Source: Hyphomicrobiales bacterium | GTDB taxonomy: Bacteria; Pseudomonadota; Alphaproteobacteria; Rhizobiales; Rhizobiaceae | Assembly (NCBI GenBank): GCA_900472625.1 | Contig: UCIT01000008.1 | Coordinates: 1-64,000 of the forward strand | Direction of reading: 5' to 3' | DNA length: 64,000 nt | In this document: in pieces, positions 35,115 to 43,487 of the stretch | How positions within the stretch are numbered: the first letter of the stretch is position 1 | How the letters are laid out: the number at the start of each line of letters is the position of its first letter | The notes under the pieces: generated by a model | Database searches by the model: none | Seen by the model: only the letters and a program-made list of their open reading frames with translations | What the model was told of the DNA's origin: nothing | Position numbers and translations under genes: made by a program

Positions 35115-35740
35115 TCCTCGACAGTATTACCGCTGTGCCGTACGACCGCGCTTAAACCAGCACATATCGTGGACTGGACTACTCGCGAAGAGTGGCCAAC
35201 GGATGTATGCCGCATGGATACCGCGAACAGATGTGGCCGTCCAGTGAACCCAAGCAACCCTGCTCGAACAGGTAGTTTCGACCGACCTGCTCTACAATTG
35301 CCTGAGGAAGTGATGCACCGGTCCTCGCGCAGCTTTGAAAACGCAGTAACCTAGCCATCCACGGACTACGTTAGATTTTGCCTTACTCTTTTGCGGAGCG
35401 GAACGACAAAAATGCTGATGAACGGACCCGAACCTACGACCCGCAACCCTAAAGGCCTAACCCACTAAAAATTTTCCCTAACTTGCAGCGGCCTGGATTA
35501 CAAAAAAATTTTCAATTGGTGGCGGACCCGGCAACTCGAAATTGGTCGTGGTCGAAGCCAAGTTAACGATCGACAGAATTGATCTGAACACTTTGAGGCG
35601 GGGCGTGTATCAGTGCCAGCGAGACACGAGATGGGGTTGAGCGACCGCCTAAATGCCCTTTGGTTCAGCGGACGGCATTAGGAGGATCTCACATCGCAAA
35701 ATGTCAGAAAACTGCATATATTTCTGACAGGAGAATTGCC
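35115..35740. other. Intergenic region with antitoxin operator at its end
   Basis: No gene is supported in 35115-35700. AT-rich segments occur around 35460-35520. At the right end a perfect inverted repeat, TGTCAGAAA (35702-35710) and TTTCTGACA (35721-35729) with a ten-base spacer, stands immediately before the AGGAG ribosome binding site of the AbiEi-type gene. It probably serves as that protein's own operator. Confidence 0.6.
35702..35729. promoter_or_regulatory. Perfect inverted repeat operator for abiEi
   Basis: Arms TGTCAGAAA and TTTCTGACA (nine bases, no mismatch) are separated by ten bases and end one base before the AGGAG Shine-Dalgarno. AbiEi-type antitoxins are known to bind inverted repeats in their own promoters and repress the operon, so this is the natural candidate site. 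Confidence 0.7.
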
Positions 35741-36334
35741 GTGCAACGATTGCCAACACAGATCATGGCCCATACCGAGCAGCTGCCCGAGGGAACAGCG
35801 CTGTCCGCGAAGGCCTTCCTGCATTTGGGAAACCGTGCCGCGGTAGATCAGGCATTGTCGCGTCTGTATGAACGCGGCGAGCTTGTGAGGGCCGGTCGTG
35901 GGATCTATCTCAAGGCGATCAAGAGCCGGTTCGGGAGCCGCCCGCCGACGGTCGAGCAGGCCATTGAAGCCGTTGCGCACCAGCGTGGCGAGGTGATCGT
36001 TTCGAATGGTGCTGCAGCTGCAAACTCGCTGGGGCTGTCCACTCAAGTACCGATCCGGTCGGTCTACTTCACTTCCGGTCGCAGCCGAACCATTATTGTC
36101 GGTAGCCAAGCGGTCGAGTTGAAGCACGTGCCGCGCTGGCAGCTCGCCCTGGCGAACAAGCCTGCCGGCCTGGCGATCCGGGCCTTGGCATGGCTCGGCC
36201 CGGAAAAGGCCGACGAGGCACTTCCGAGCATCAAGCGGAAGCTTTCCGCTGAGGCGTTTGGCGAACTCGTTGCCGCCGCCCCTCAGTTTCCCAGCTGGCT
36301 TGCCCGCAGTGTAGGAAAGGCCGCCTATGGCTGA
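35741..36334 (+). CDS. AbiEi-type (DUF6088) antitoxin / regulator
   Basis: A 197-residue protein starting at GTG 35741 after AGGAG. The N-terminal 75 residues form a winged helix (GTALSAKAFLHLGNRAAVDQ, ALSRLYERGELVRAGRGIYL). The C-terminal domain has SNGAAAANSLGLSTQVP, VYFTSGRSRTIIVG and VPRWQLALANKPAGLAIRAL, as in the DUF6088/AbiEi family of type IV toxin-antitoxin systems. Such proteins do not bind the toxin but counter its effect and repress the operon. The stop overlaps the start of the toxin remnant. Because the toxin is broken, this is now an orphan antitoxin. Confidence 0.82.
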   Translation: MQRLPTQIMAHTEQLPEGTALSAKAFLHLGNRAAVDQALSRLYERGELVRAGRGIYLKAIKSRFGSRPPTVEQAIEAVAHQRGEVIVSNGAAAANSLGLSTQVPIRSVYFTSGRSRTIIVGSQAVELKHVPRWQLALANKPAGLAIRALAWLGPEKADEALPSIKRKLSAEAFGELVAAAPQFPSWLARSVGKAAYG

Positions 36335-36735
36335 GCAATTTTTTGCAGCTATCCCGGGACGATCGAAGGGACGTTCTTGCGATCGCCGCGGAGAAAGGCG
36401 GGCGGCCGATCCATCTTCTGGAAAAGGACGCCTGGGTCGTCTGGGCGCTTCAAACCCTTTATGGAACGTGCTCGGTGACCACCTCGTCTTCAAAGGCGGC
36501 ACGTCGCTCTCTAAAGCCTACAACGCCATCCGCAGATTTTCGGAAGATGTCGACTTGACCTACGATATCCGTGCACTCGCCCATGATCTCGTCGGCGAGA
36601 ACGAGCAGGCGTTGCCGGAAACCAGGAGCGAGGAAAAGCGCTGGTCGAGCGAAGTCCGAAAGCGCTTACCGGCCTGGGTATCGGAGACCGTGAGCCCGCT
36701 CGTTGTCGATGCGATCAGCGCCCAGTCGCTTCCAG
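36327..36735 (+). pseudogene. AbiEii nucleotidyltransferase toxin, frameshifted and truncated
   Basis: ATG 36327 gives MAEQFF, after which a one-base change in a T-run forces a frame change. The next frame reads LSRDDRRDVLAIAAEKGGRP and HLLEKDAWVVWALQTLYG. A second shift near 36465 returns to LGDHLVFKGGTSLSKAYNAI followed by RRFSEDVDLTYDI, which contains the GGTSLSK and SEDVDL motifs of AbiEii-type nucleotidyltransferase toxins. Homology fades at about 36735 (DAISAQSLPVSRY), so the C-terminal half is gone. Two frameshifts plus a truncation show that the toxin is dead. Confidence 0.78.
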
Positions 36736-36932
36736 TGAGCAGGTACCAGTCACCGTGTCGGGCATACTTGACGGCGGCACTTTGCCGTCGAGAGGCCGCC
36801 CCTTTACCTGCCTGCGCAGATCGGCGCTTCCGCGGAACTGCCAAACTCCTCGCGCCTGACATTCGGCAAATCCGGAGAGTCCGGCAATGGCCGGCAATCC
36901 AGCGCCGCGCGGCTCAACTTCGTGACCCGCTT

Positions 36933-37445
36933 CTAGCCCGCGTTACCTATCGTCACATATCGCTTGGCGCAGTAGAGAAGCGCTTCCTGGTTTTCGGCGA
37001 CGTTGACGCGCAAGACACGGCCAAAAAGCACGCGGTGCGTTCCCTGATCGAGCGCGTTAGTCAGTTCGCATTCGAAGCTGACCAGCGCATCCTCGAGAAC
37101 AGGCGCGCCGGTGTTGCCTTCGACCCATCCACCGGTCGCAAAGCGTTCTGCCATCGGGGTCTTGCCGCCAAACAGATTGGAGAGCGCCACGTGGCCAGGC
37201 GCCAGCGTGTTGACGCAGAAGAAGCGCGCCGCCTCGAACGCCGGAAAGCAGGAACTCGTGCGGTTTATGCAGGCAAGCAGCGTCGCCGGCGTATCGCTGA
37301 CGCTGCAGACCGCCGATGCGGTGAAGCCGTAAGGGCCGTCACCGGCCCGCGTCGTCACGATGTTGACCGCCGCGCCGAGGCGCGACATGCCATGGCGGAA
37401 CTCCAAGCTTTCCACCGTTTCGAAGCTGTGATCTATCATCCCCAT
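36933..37445 (-). CDS. Flavin reductase (HpaC/RutF-like)
   Basis: A 170-residue flavin:NAD(P)H oxidoreductase of the HpaC/RutF type. It begins with FRHGMSRLGAAVNIVTTRAG, then YGFTASAVCSVSDTPATLLA, the flavin-binding core, and has SSCFPAFEAARFFCVNTLAP and the G-T-H-R-V-L-F-G-R-V near the end. It should deliver reduced FMN to a monooxygenase, and the LLM-class monooxygenase gene lies only ten bases upstream. Last gene of the leftward operon that contains the THI5-like importer. Confidence 0.9.
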   Translation of the reverse strand: MGMIDHSFETVESLEFRHGMSRLGAAVNIVTTRAGDGPYGFTASAVCSVSDTPATLLACINRTSSCFPAFEAARFFCVNTLAPGHVALSNLFGGKTPMAERFATGGWVEGNTGAPVLEDALVSFECELTNALDQGTHRVLFGRVLRVNVAENQEALLYCAKRYVTIGNAG

Positions 37446-37455
37446 CTATCGTCTC

Positions 37456-38751
37456 CTAGATCCGCGCCGGGCGTTCGAACCCCATCCGGTCGCGCAGTGT
37501 GCCACTTTCATATTCGAGGCGATAAAGGCCTCGCTCCTGCAGGATCGGCACGACCATCTCGACGAAATCGGTCAGGCCATCGGGGAAGTGCGACGGCATG
37601 ATATTGAAGCCGTCGGCGGCGCCGGTTTCAAACCAGGTCTCGAGCGTGTCGGCAATGTATTCCGGCGTGCCGCAGAGAACCCAATGCCCGCGCGCTGCGG
37701 CCATGAGGTTGTAGACATCGCGCAGCCGCATATTTTCGCGCCGCGCCTTGTCGAGCATGACCTTGGCGAAGGCGTGATAGCTGTCCGACGGCTTCAAGTC
37801 CTCGGGAATGGGACCGTCGAGATCATAGACGCTCATGTCGATGCCGAAGCGATCGGACAGCAGTGACAGCGCATTGGTTTCGCTAATGAAGCCCTGTAGC
37901 GCCGCGAGCTTATCGTGGGCCTCGCGCTCCGTTCGCCCGACGATCGGCATGAGACCCGGCAGGATCACCATGCTGTCTTCGGCGCGGCCGTATTTCTGCA
38001 GGCGATCCTTGACGGAGCGGTAGAAAGAGCGTGCTTCGTCGAGATCCTGTGTCACCGAGAAGACCACGTCGGCCGATTTCGCCGCCAGTTCCTGGCCGGG
38101 GCCTGAACCGCCGGCCTGCAGGATAATCGGCTGTCCCTGCGGCGAGCGGCCGATGTTCAGCGGCCCCTTGACCTTGAAATGCGCGCCGTCATGATCGAGA
38201 GGGCGAACCTTGGCTGGATCGATGTAGACGCCGGTTTCGCGGTCGGCGGTGATCGCGTCGTCCGCCCAACAATCCCAGAGACCACGAACGACGGTGAGGA
38301 ACTCCTCGGCGATCTCGTAGCGCTTCGCATGATCGGGGTGAATGGTCCCAAAATTTGCTGCGGCCGTCGGGTTCGCCGTAGTTACCGCGTTCCAGGCAGC
38401 ACGACCACCGCTGAGATGATCAAGCGAGGCAAAGACGCGGGCGACCGTGAAAGGATCGCTGTAGGTTGTGGAGACGGTGGCGCCAAGCCCGATATGCTTC
38501 GTCGCGCCGGCGACGGCCGACAGAAGCGTCAGCGGTTCCAGACGCGCCGTATAGGAGGGGTGCGCTGCCGGGTCGGCGTGCAGATTGTCTCCCATGAAGA
38601 TGAGATCGAAGAGGCCGCGCTCGGCGTCCTGCGCTATTGCGCGGATCTGGTCGATATTCTGGAAACTGTCGATCGCGCCCGGCATTCGCCAGCCGGCGAC
38701 ATGGCTGCCGGTGCCGAGAAGGAAGAGGCCGAAGTGAATCTTTCGTGTCAT
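37456..38751 (-). CDS. LLM-class flavin-dependent monooxygenase (NtaA/SnaA/DszA group)
   Basis: A 431-residue TIM-barrel monooxygenase using reduced FMN. ATG 38749-38751 starts MTRKIHFGLFLLGTGSHVAG. FDLIFMGDNLHADPAAHPSY, LEPLTLLSAVAGATKHIGLG and SGGRAAWNAVTTANPTAAAN mark the NtaA/SnaA/DszA subgroup, which attacks C-N or C-S bonds in chelators, heterocycles and sulfonates. ARGHWVLCGTPEYIADTLE and AADGFNIMPSHFPDGLTDFV finish the barrel. With the adjacent flavin reductase it forms a two-component system. The importer beside it suggests that the substrate comes from outside the cell. Confidence 0.9.
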   Translation of the reverse strand: MTRKIHFGLFLLGTGSHVAGWRMPGAIDSFQNIDQIRAIAQDAERGLFDLIFMGDNLHADPAAHPSYTARLEPLTLLSAVAGATKHIGLGATVSTTYSDPFTVARVFASLDHLSGGRAAWNAVTTANPTAAANFGTIHPDHAKRYEIAEEFLTVVRGLWDCWADDAITADRETGVYIDPAKVRPLDHDGAHFKVKGPLNIGRSPQGQPIILQAGGSGPGQELAAKSADVVFSVTQDLDEARSFYRSVKDRLQKYGRAEDSMVILPGLMPIVGRTEREAHDKLAALQGFISETNALSLLSDRFGIDMSVYDLDGPIPEDLKPSDSYHAFAKVMLDKARRENMRLRDVYNLMAAARGHWVLCGTPEYIADTLETWFETGAADGFNIMPSHFPDGLTDFVEMVVPILQERGLYRLEYESGTLRDRMGFERPARI

Positions 38752-38758
38752 GCTATGC

Positions 38759-39517
38759 CTATCTCCAGAAGACGTAACGCCGCTCGACAAAGCTGATCGC
38801 GCCGAAGAATACGAGGCTGATCGTCGAGGCGACGACGATGGCGGCCCAGACCTTCACGAAGTCGATCTGCAGCACCGCCTGATAAATGACCCAGCCGAGC
38901 CCGCCATAAGCGCCGAGCATCTCGGTGACGATGGCCACCAGAACGCTGCGCACCGTCGAAACGCGCATGCCGGCAATGATTAGCGGCAGCGCGGTCGGAA
39001 GACGCAGCCGCCACACGATGGCAAGCTGTCCGGCGCCGAAGGAACGGATGAGATCGACCGTCTTGCGATCGACCCTGTCGAGGCCGGCGATGGTGCTGAG
39101 AAAGATCGTGAAGGAAACCGCAATCGCCACCATCACCACCTTTGACGTCATGCCCATGCCGAACCAGAGCAGGACAAGCGGCGAGTAGGCGACGACGGGG
39201 ACCGAGTTGATGGCAGTCGCAAGCGGCAGAACCACGCCGCGGGCAGCGGGGATGATGGTGACGAGGACCGCGAGCGACATTCCGATGGCGCAGCCGATCA
39301 CATAGCCCGCGATGGCCTCACCAGCCGTAAAGACGGTGGCGTCGAAAAGATTGCGTGCGTCCGATACCATTCCGACCAGAATGCTGCTGACCGACGGCAG
39401 CACATAGGCCGGCAGGTTGAAGCCGCGCGCCGACAGTTCCCATATAACGGCGATCAGCAGCGCGCCCGCGATGCCGCGCCCACTCTGGCGCAGGTTGTCC
39501 GTTCGTTGATTGCTCAT
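38759..39517 (-). CDS. NMT1/THI5-type ABC importer permease
   Basis: A 252-residue inner-membrane permease of the SsuC/ThiX/TauC type, with six hydrophobic segments. The EAA loop reads LIRSFGAGQLAIVWRLRLPT at about residues 165-185. The conserved INSVPVVAYSPLVLLWFGMG segment precedes it, and IVTEMLGAYGGLGWVIYQAV follows it. It overlaps the second permease gene by four bases (39514-39517), so the two are coupled and probably form the heterodimeric channel. Very similar in design to the permease at 60086. Confidence 0.9.
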   Translation of the reverse strand: MSNQRTDNLRQSGRGIAGALLIAVIWELSARGFNLPAYVLPSVSSILVGMVSDARNLFDATVFTAGEAIAGYVIGCAIGMSLAVLVTIIPAARGVVLPLATAINSVPVVAYSPLVLLWFGMGMTSKVVMVAIAVSFTIFLSTIAGLDRVDRKTVDLIRSFGAGQLAIVWRLRLPTALPLIIAGMRVSTVRSVLVAIVTEMLGAYGGLGWVIYQAVLQIDFVKVWAAIVVASTISLVFFGAISFVERRYVFWR

Positions 39518-40311
39518 TTCTCAGCCCCCCAAAAGACGATATGGCGCTCCGCCCAGGAGACGACGCCATAGAGCCCCATCCCGAGACAGGCAGAGACGAC
39601 GATGGTCGCCCAGATGCCAACGACGTTTTCGTTATACATCGCCTGCAGCAGCAGCACGCCGAGGCCGGTCGTATCGCCGAACCACTCGCCGACGATCGCG
39701 CCGACGAGGGCAAGCGAAGAGGCAAGCTTCAGCGCGACGAAGATCTGCGGCAAGGCGGCCGGCAGATAGATCCGCCGCAGGATCTGCCCATCCCTGGCGC
39801 CGAAGCTGCGCATCAGCTGAACCTGTTTCGGATCGACCGATGAAAAGCCGAGGATGGCGTTGACTGTGACCGGAAGGAAGCTGACGTAGAAGGAGATCAC
39901 CGCCTTGGCGAACAGCGTATTGCCAAACCAGAGCACGACCACGGCGCCGAAAGCAATGACGGGAATGGTCTGAGATACGATGAAGAGCGGGAAGAACAGC
40001 TCGCGCAGCGCCGTCCAGCGATGAAACACCACGGCGATCGCCACGCCGAAGAGGCTGCCGGCGACGAAACCCAGCGCCGTTTCGAGGAACGTCCGCCACA
40101 AGCCGGAGGTATAGGCGCCAGGCGTCGCGATGATATTGGCGGCAATGGCGCTTGGGCGCGGCAGATAATAGGGCCGGATGCCGAAGGCCATGACGATTAC
40201 CTCGATCGCCAGCAGCCCCACGGCCAGCCACAGGATCGGTTTTACCGCGGCGTAAATCCTGCCCGTCGAAATGACGGGCAGGCGTGGTACGGATGCGTTG
40301 GTTCCGCTCAC
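39514..40311 (-). CDS. NMT1/THI5-type ABC importer permease (partner)
   Basis: A 265-residue permease with six membrane segments and the EAA loop LMRSFGARDGQILRRIYLPA. SQTIPVIAFGAVVVLWFGNT and VGAIVGEWFGDTTGLGVLL are typical of SsuC-like channels. It overlaps both neighbours by four bases (the binding-protein gene at 40308-40311 and the other permease gene). The same layout is repeated at 59340, so the two importers are paralogous. Confidence 0.9.
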   Translation of the reverse strand: MSGTNASVPRLPVISTGRIYAAVKPILWLAVGLLAIEVIVMAFGIRPYYLPRPSAIAANIIATPGAYTSGLWRTFLETALGFVAGSLFGVAIAVVFHRWTALRELFFPLFIVSQTIPVIAFGAVVVLWFGNTLFAKAVISFYVSFLPVTVNAILGFSSVDPKQVQLMRSFGARDGQILRRIYLPAALPQIFVALKLASSLALVGAIVGEWFGDTTGLGVLLLQAMYNENVVGIWATIVVSACLGMGLYGVVSWAERHIVFWGAEK

Positions 40312-41333
40312 AGGCGTCGTTCCGCGGCCGGGATCTTCTCGATGAAGCTGGCGTTGAAGGCCTTATCGAGATCGACGGGCTTGGAGATCACGCCGTACTT
40401 TGCCAGAAGCTCGTTAGCCGAGCCGACGGCCGCCTTGTCAATGGTAAAGATGCCATCGGTAGAAGCCTTGCCGGCGGTCATCAGAGTCTTGATCTCGGAC
40501 AGCATGAATTCCTGCTGGGCGCGATCGAGCGTCGGCGCGATCTTCATGATGGTGTCGATCGCTCCCTTCTCGTCCGCGAAGGCTTCCTTCCAGCCCTTGA
40601 CGCTGGCGCGCAGGAACTTTTCGACGAGCTCCGGCTTTTCGCTGGCGGTCTTCTCGGCGACGATCAGCGTATCGCGTGGGAATGAGACGCCGCTATCCTC
40701 AGGCACGAAGAGATTGAGGTTTTCCTTACCGACGCGCTGGTTGATGACGTAAAGTTCGTTATAGCGCGTCGCGGTCACGACATCGACCTGCTTGTCGACG
40801 AAGGGGGTGACGGAAACCTGCTGCGGCTGGATATTGGCTTCCTTCGGGTCGATGCCGGCTTTCGACAGCATGGCCGCAAGCACGTGATTGGCGCCGGTGA
40901 ACCAGGTCGTGATCTTCTTGCCCTTGAAGTCGGCAACGCTCTGAACCGGTCCGTCCTTGTGCGACACGAAGACGAACGGCGTCTGCTGGTGCGCAACACC
41001 GATGCAGACGATCGGCAGGCCCTTGTCGCGTCCAGCGAAGACGCTGTCGGTGCCGCCGGAGAGGCCGAACGTGTCGGCGCCGGTCGCGACGAGGTTCTCG
41101 GTCAGAAGGTTCGGTCCGCCCGGATTGATGGTGAGGTTTATACCTTCGTCCTTGTAGTAGCCCTTCTCGAGCGCGACGTAGAAGCCTGCGAACTGGGCCT
41201 GCGTGAGCCACTTCAGGCGCAGGCTGGCATCAACCATCTCTTGCGCGCCTGCCGGAGCCGCGGACATGCCGAGTGTGGGAAGCGTGATGGCGGCGGCGGC
41301 GAATGCCGCGATAACGTTACGTCTGTTGAGCAT
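40308..41333 (-). CDS. NMT1/THI5-like ABC substrate-binding protein
   Basis: A 341-residue exported binding protein. ATG 41331-41333 with GAGGG upstream starts MLNRRNVIAAFAAAAITLPT, a signal peptide cut around APAGAQE. The mature part opens LRLKWLTQAQFAGFYVALEK, the typical NMT1/THI5 (ThiY/SsuA) start, and has INPGGPNLLTENLVATGADT and FGLSGGTDSVFAGRDKG. Members bind pyrimidine precursors, sulfonates or other small heterocycles. It is clearly colinear with the second binding protein at 58225, which differs in details of the binding loops. The ligand is unknown; pyrimidine-like is a reasonable guess. Confidence 0.9.
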   Translation of the reverse strand: MLNRRNVIAAFAAAAITLPTLGMSAAPAGAQEMVDASLRLKWLTQAQFAGFYVALEKGYYKDEGINLTINPGGPNLLTENLVATGADTFGLSGGTDSVFAGRDKGLPIVCIGVAHQQTPFVFVSHKDGPVQSVADFKGKKITTWFTGANHVLAAMLSKAGIDPKEANIQPQQVSVTPFVDKQVDVVTATRYNELYVINQRVGKENLNLFVPEDSGVSFPRDTLIVAEKTASEKPELVEKFLRASVKGWKEAFADEKGAIDTIMKIAPTLDRAQQEFMLSEIKTLMTAGKASTDGIFTIDKAAVGSANELLAKYGVISKPVDLDKAFNASFIEKIPAAERRL

Positions 41334-41386
41334 GAAACCCTCTTTTGTATTGTTCGTGACTTGTCGTTGCCCTCCCATCGATGAGC

Positions 41387-42166
41387 TTACTGCCGGAAAT
41401 CCGAGCCTTCCCTGTCCAGCTGGCGCAGGAAGGCCGGCCACTCCCGTTCACCGGCAATAAGAATGTCGCCCTTGCTCTCCCAGAACTGGCGCGCCGCCTT
41501 CTCGCAAACATCGTGCGGCGGGATGACAAGCTCGGCGCCGGAGGCGCTCGCGGCCTGGAGATCGAGCTGGATGCGCGCGGCGCGCTCGAAATAGTAGAGC
41601 AGCATAAAGGCCTCGCCGGGCGTGCGGCCGATGGTGAGGATGCCGTGGTTGCGCATCAGCATCACCTTGTTGTCGCCGAGATGGCTGATAAGGCGCTCCT
41701 GCTCCGCCAGATCGATGGCGACACCCTCATAGGCGTGGAAAGCCTGGCGCTGATAGAAGCGCATGGCGAACTGGCTGAGCGGCAGCAGGCCGTCCTTCTG
41801 GCACGACACCGCGACGCTGGAATCAGAATGCGTATGCAGCACGCAGACGGCATCATGGCTCGACTTGTGCAGCGCGCCGTGAATGACGAAGGCGGCCTTG
41901 TTGACCGTGTAGGGCGTGTCATCGAGCTTGTTGCCCTCGATGTCGATCTTCACCAGGCTCGACGCCGTGATCTCCTCGAACAGGAAACCGTAGGGGTTCA
42001 GCAGGAACTGATCCTCGTGGCCAGGTACACGCATCGAGATGTGATTATAGATCAGATCGTCCATGCCGAGGCGGGCAACCATGCGATAGCAGGCGGCGAG
42101 ATCGACGCGCGCCTTCCATTCGTCTTCGGCGATATGGGCCGGGCGACCCGAATAATGGTCCGTCAT
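41387..42166 (-). CDS. Class II aldolase/adducin-family protein
   Basis: About 259 residues from ATG 42164-42166, which has GAGGAA upstream. Zinc ligands of class II aldolases are visible in VCVLHTHSDSSVAVS (two His, near residue 115) and MLMRNHGILTIG (His near 180). ARLGMDDLIYNHISMRVPG at the start is the phosphate-binding part of L-fuculose-phosphate-aldolase-like proteins. Family members include aldolases and decarboxylases. The catalytic glutamate-position segment reads LLNPYGFLFEEIT. It sits between the ATPase and binding-protein genes of the importer. Confidence 0.88.
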   Translation of the reverse strand: MTDHYSGRPAHIAEDEWKARVDLAACYRMVARLGMDDLIYNHISMRVPGHEDQFLLNPYGFLFEEITASSLVKIDIEGNKLDDTPYTVNKAAFVIHGALHKSSHDAVCVLHTHSDSSVAVSCQKDGLLPLSQFAMRFYQRQAFHAYEGVAIDLAEQERLISHLGDNKVMLMRNHGILTIGRTPGEAFMLLYYFERAARIQLDLQAASASGAELVIPPHDVCEKAARQFWESKGDILIAGEREWPAFLRQLDREGSDFRQ

Positions 42167-42188
42167 AGTCTGGTTCCTCATGCTTCAA

Positions 42189-43124
42189 TCAGTGTCCAGC
42201 AACCTGGAAGGACTTCATGCTCTCTTCCTCGATTGCCTCAAGAAGGGTCTTTTTCAACGCGATGAATTCGGGAGACGTAACGATGTCGGCCTTGCGTGGG
42301 CGCGGCAGGTCGACAACCTGCTCCAGCTTCACCTTGCCCGGACGCGCGGTCATGACCAGCACGCGGTCGCCGAGAAAGATCGCCTCATCGACGTCATGGG
42401 TAATGAACAGGACCGTGCGCTTGTGCTTCTGCCAGACATCGAGCAACCAGCGCTGCATCATCGTGCGGGTGAGCGCATCGAGCGCGCCGAACGGCTCGTC
42501 GAGCAGCATCAGGTCGCGCTTGAACAGGAAGGTGCGCATCAGCGCCACGCGCTGGCGCATGCCGCCCGAAAGCTGGTTGGGATATTGCTTCTCGAAGCCG
42601 GCGAGACCGAACTCGGGAAGCATGTCCATCGCGAGCTTGCGCGCCTCTGAACGCGACATACCCTCGATTTCAAGGGCGATAATGGCGTTGTCGATGACAT
42701 TGCGCCACGGCAGCAGCAAATCGCGCTGCGGCATGAACGACACCTTGCCGAGCAGATCCGAAGCCGTGGAGCTCACGCCCTTCAGGCGCAGGATGTTGCC
42801 CGCATCAGGCTCTTCCAGACCGGCGAGGATATTGAAGAGCGTGCTCTTACCGCAACCGGACGGGCCGACGACGGTCACCAGTTCGCCAGGACGAATGGAC
42901 ACCTCGAGATCGCTCAGGGCCTTGGTTGCGCCGAAGGTCTTGGAGACGTTCCGCAACTCGATGAGCGGCTTTCCATCATCCGCGGCATCGGCGGCTTCGA
43001 GCAAGGCAGGATCCGGGAGAGCGGCCTGCGCCTTTCGCGGTTTCAGCAACTCGATCAGCCCCATGGCGCCCGATGTTGGACCGCGAGGGAAAAGTTCAGT
43101 CGGCGTTATCGCCCTGTCAGTCAT
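42189..43124 (-). CDS. ABC importer ATPase with N-terminal extension
   Basis: A 311-residue nitrate/sulfonate/taurine-type ATPase. It starts at ATG 43122-43124 (AGGAG upstream). About 50 residues (TDRAITPTELFPRGPTSGAM and on) precede the cassette, which is unusual for the family. Walker [13 protein letters not shown]-loop FMPQRDLLLPWRN, signature YPNQLSGGMRQRVALMR, Walker B LMLLDEPFGALD and switch His in FITHDVDEAIFLGD are all present. It powers the permeases at 38759 and 39514 and may also serve the ATPase-less importer at 58225-60832. Confidence 0.9.
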   Translation of the reverse strand: MTDRAITPTELFPRGPTSGAMGLIELLKPRKAQAALPDPALLEAADAADDGKPLIELRNVSKTFGATKALSDLEVSIRPGELVTVVGPSGCGKSTLFNILAGLEEPDAGNILRLKGVSSTASDLLGKVSFMPQRDLLLPWRNVIDNAIIALEIEGMSRSEARKLAMDMLPEFGLAGFEKQYPNQLSGGMRQRVALMRTFLFKRDLMLLDEPFGALDALTRTMMQRWLLDVWQKHKRTVLFITHDVDEAIFLGDRVLVMTARPGKVKLEQVVDLPRPRKADIVTSPEFIALKKTLLEAIEEESMKSFQVAGH

Positions 43125-43434
43125 GAGCACGACTCCTGTTGCGTATGCAAATCTTCGGTGAAGGAATACAAGCAAGGCCCATGCCAGATGCAAGAACCCA
43201 TGTTTTTTCACTCAAAAACCGAGATTTGCCGGGACAGGGATCAACCGTCAGGTCAAAAACCGTCCGCCAAGGATAATAATTATACATAATTGCCGATTTC
43301 TGTATTCACATAACCAGAATCCGTGTCCTGAAGACGTTATTTGTTGTGCACTTCGTGGGCAATTTTTAGCCATCAGGCATCTCGCTTTTAAATGCCGGAA
43401 AACAGCCGTTCTCACGGATCGGAACACGAAAAAA

Positions 43435-43459
43435 GACCGGGAACGACATTGTCCCGGTC
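43435..43459 (-). terminator. Rho-independent terminator of the nucleoside hydrolase operon
   Basis: GACCGGGA (43435-43442) and TCCCGGTC (43452-43459) form a perfect eight-base stem with a nine-base loop. On the minus strand it is followed by six U residues (A-run at 43429-43434). It lies 29 bases after the nucleoside hydrolase stop and separates that transcript from the importer operon. Confidence 0.85.
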
Positions 43460-43487
43460 CTTGAAACGTCACGGAAGAGGCCTGGAC

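Noticed and set aside
35400..35530. Possible tRNA 3' end or attachment site
   Set aside because: The segment around GAACCTACGACCC looked like a tRNA T-arm, but no cloverleaf can be folded.
36736..36932. Tail of the AbiEii frame reading YLPAQIGASAELPN in another frame
   Set aside because: It ends in a Phe like an outer-membrane protein, but the stretch is too short and matches no family I can name.
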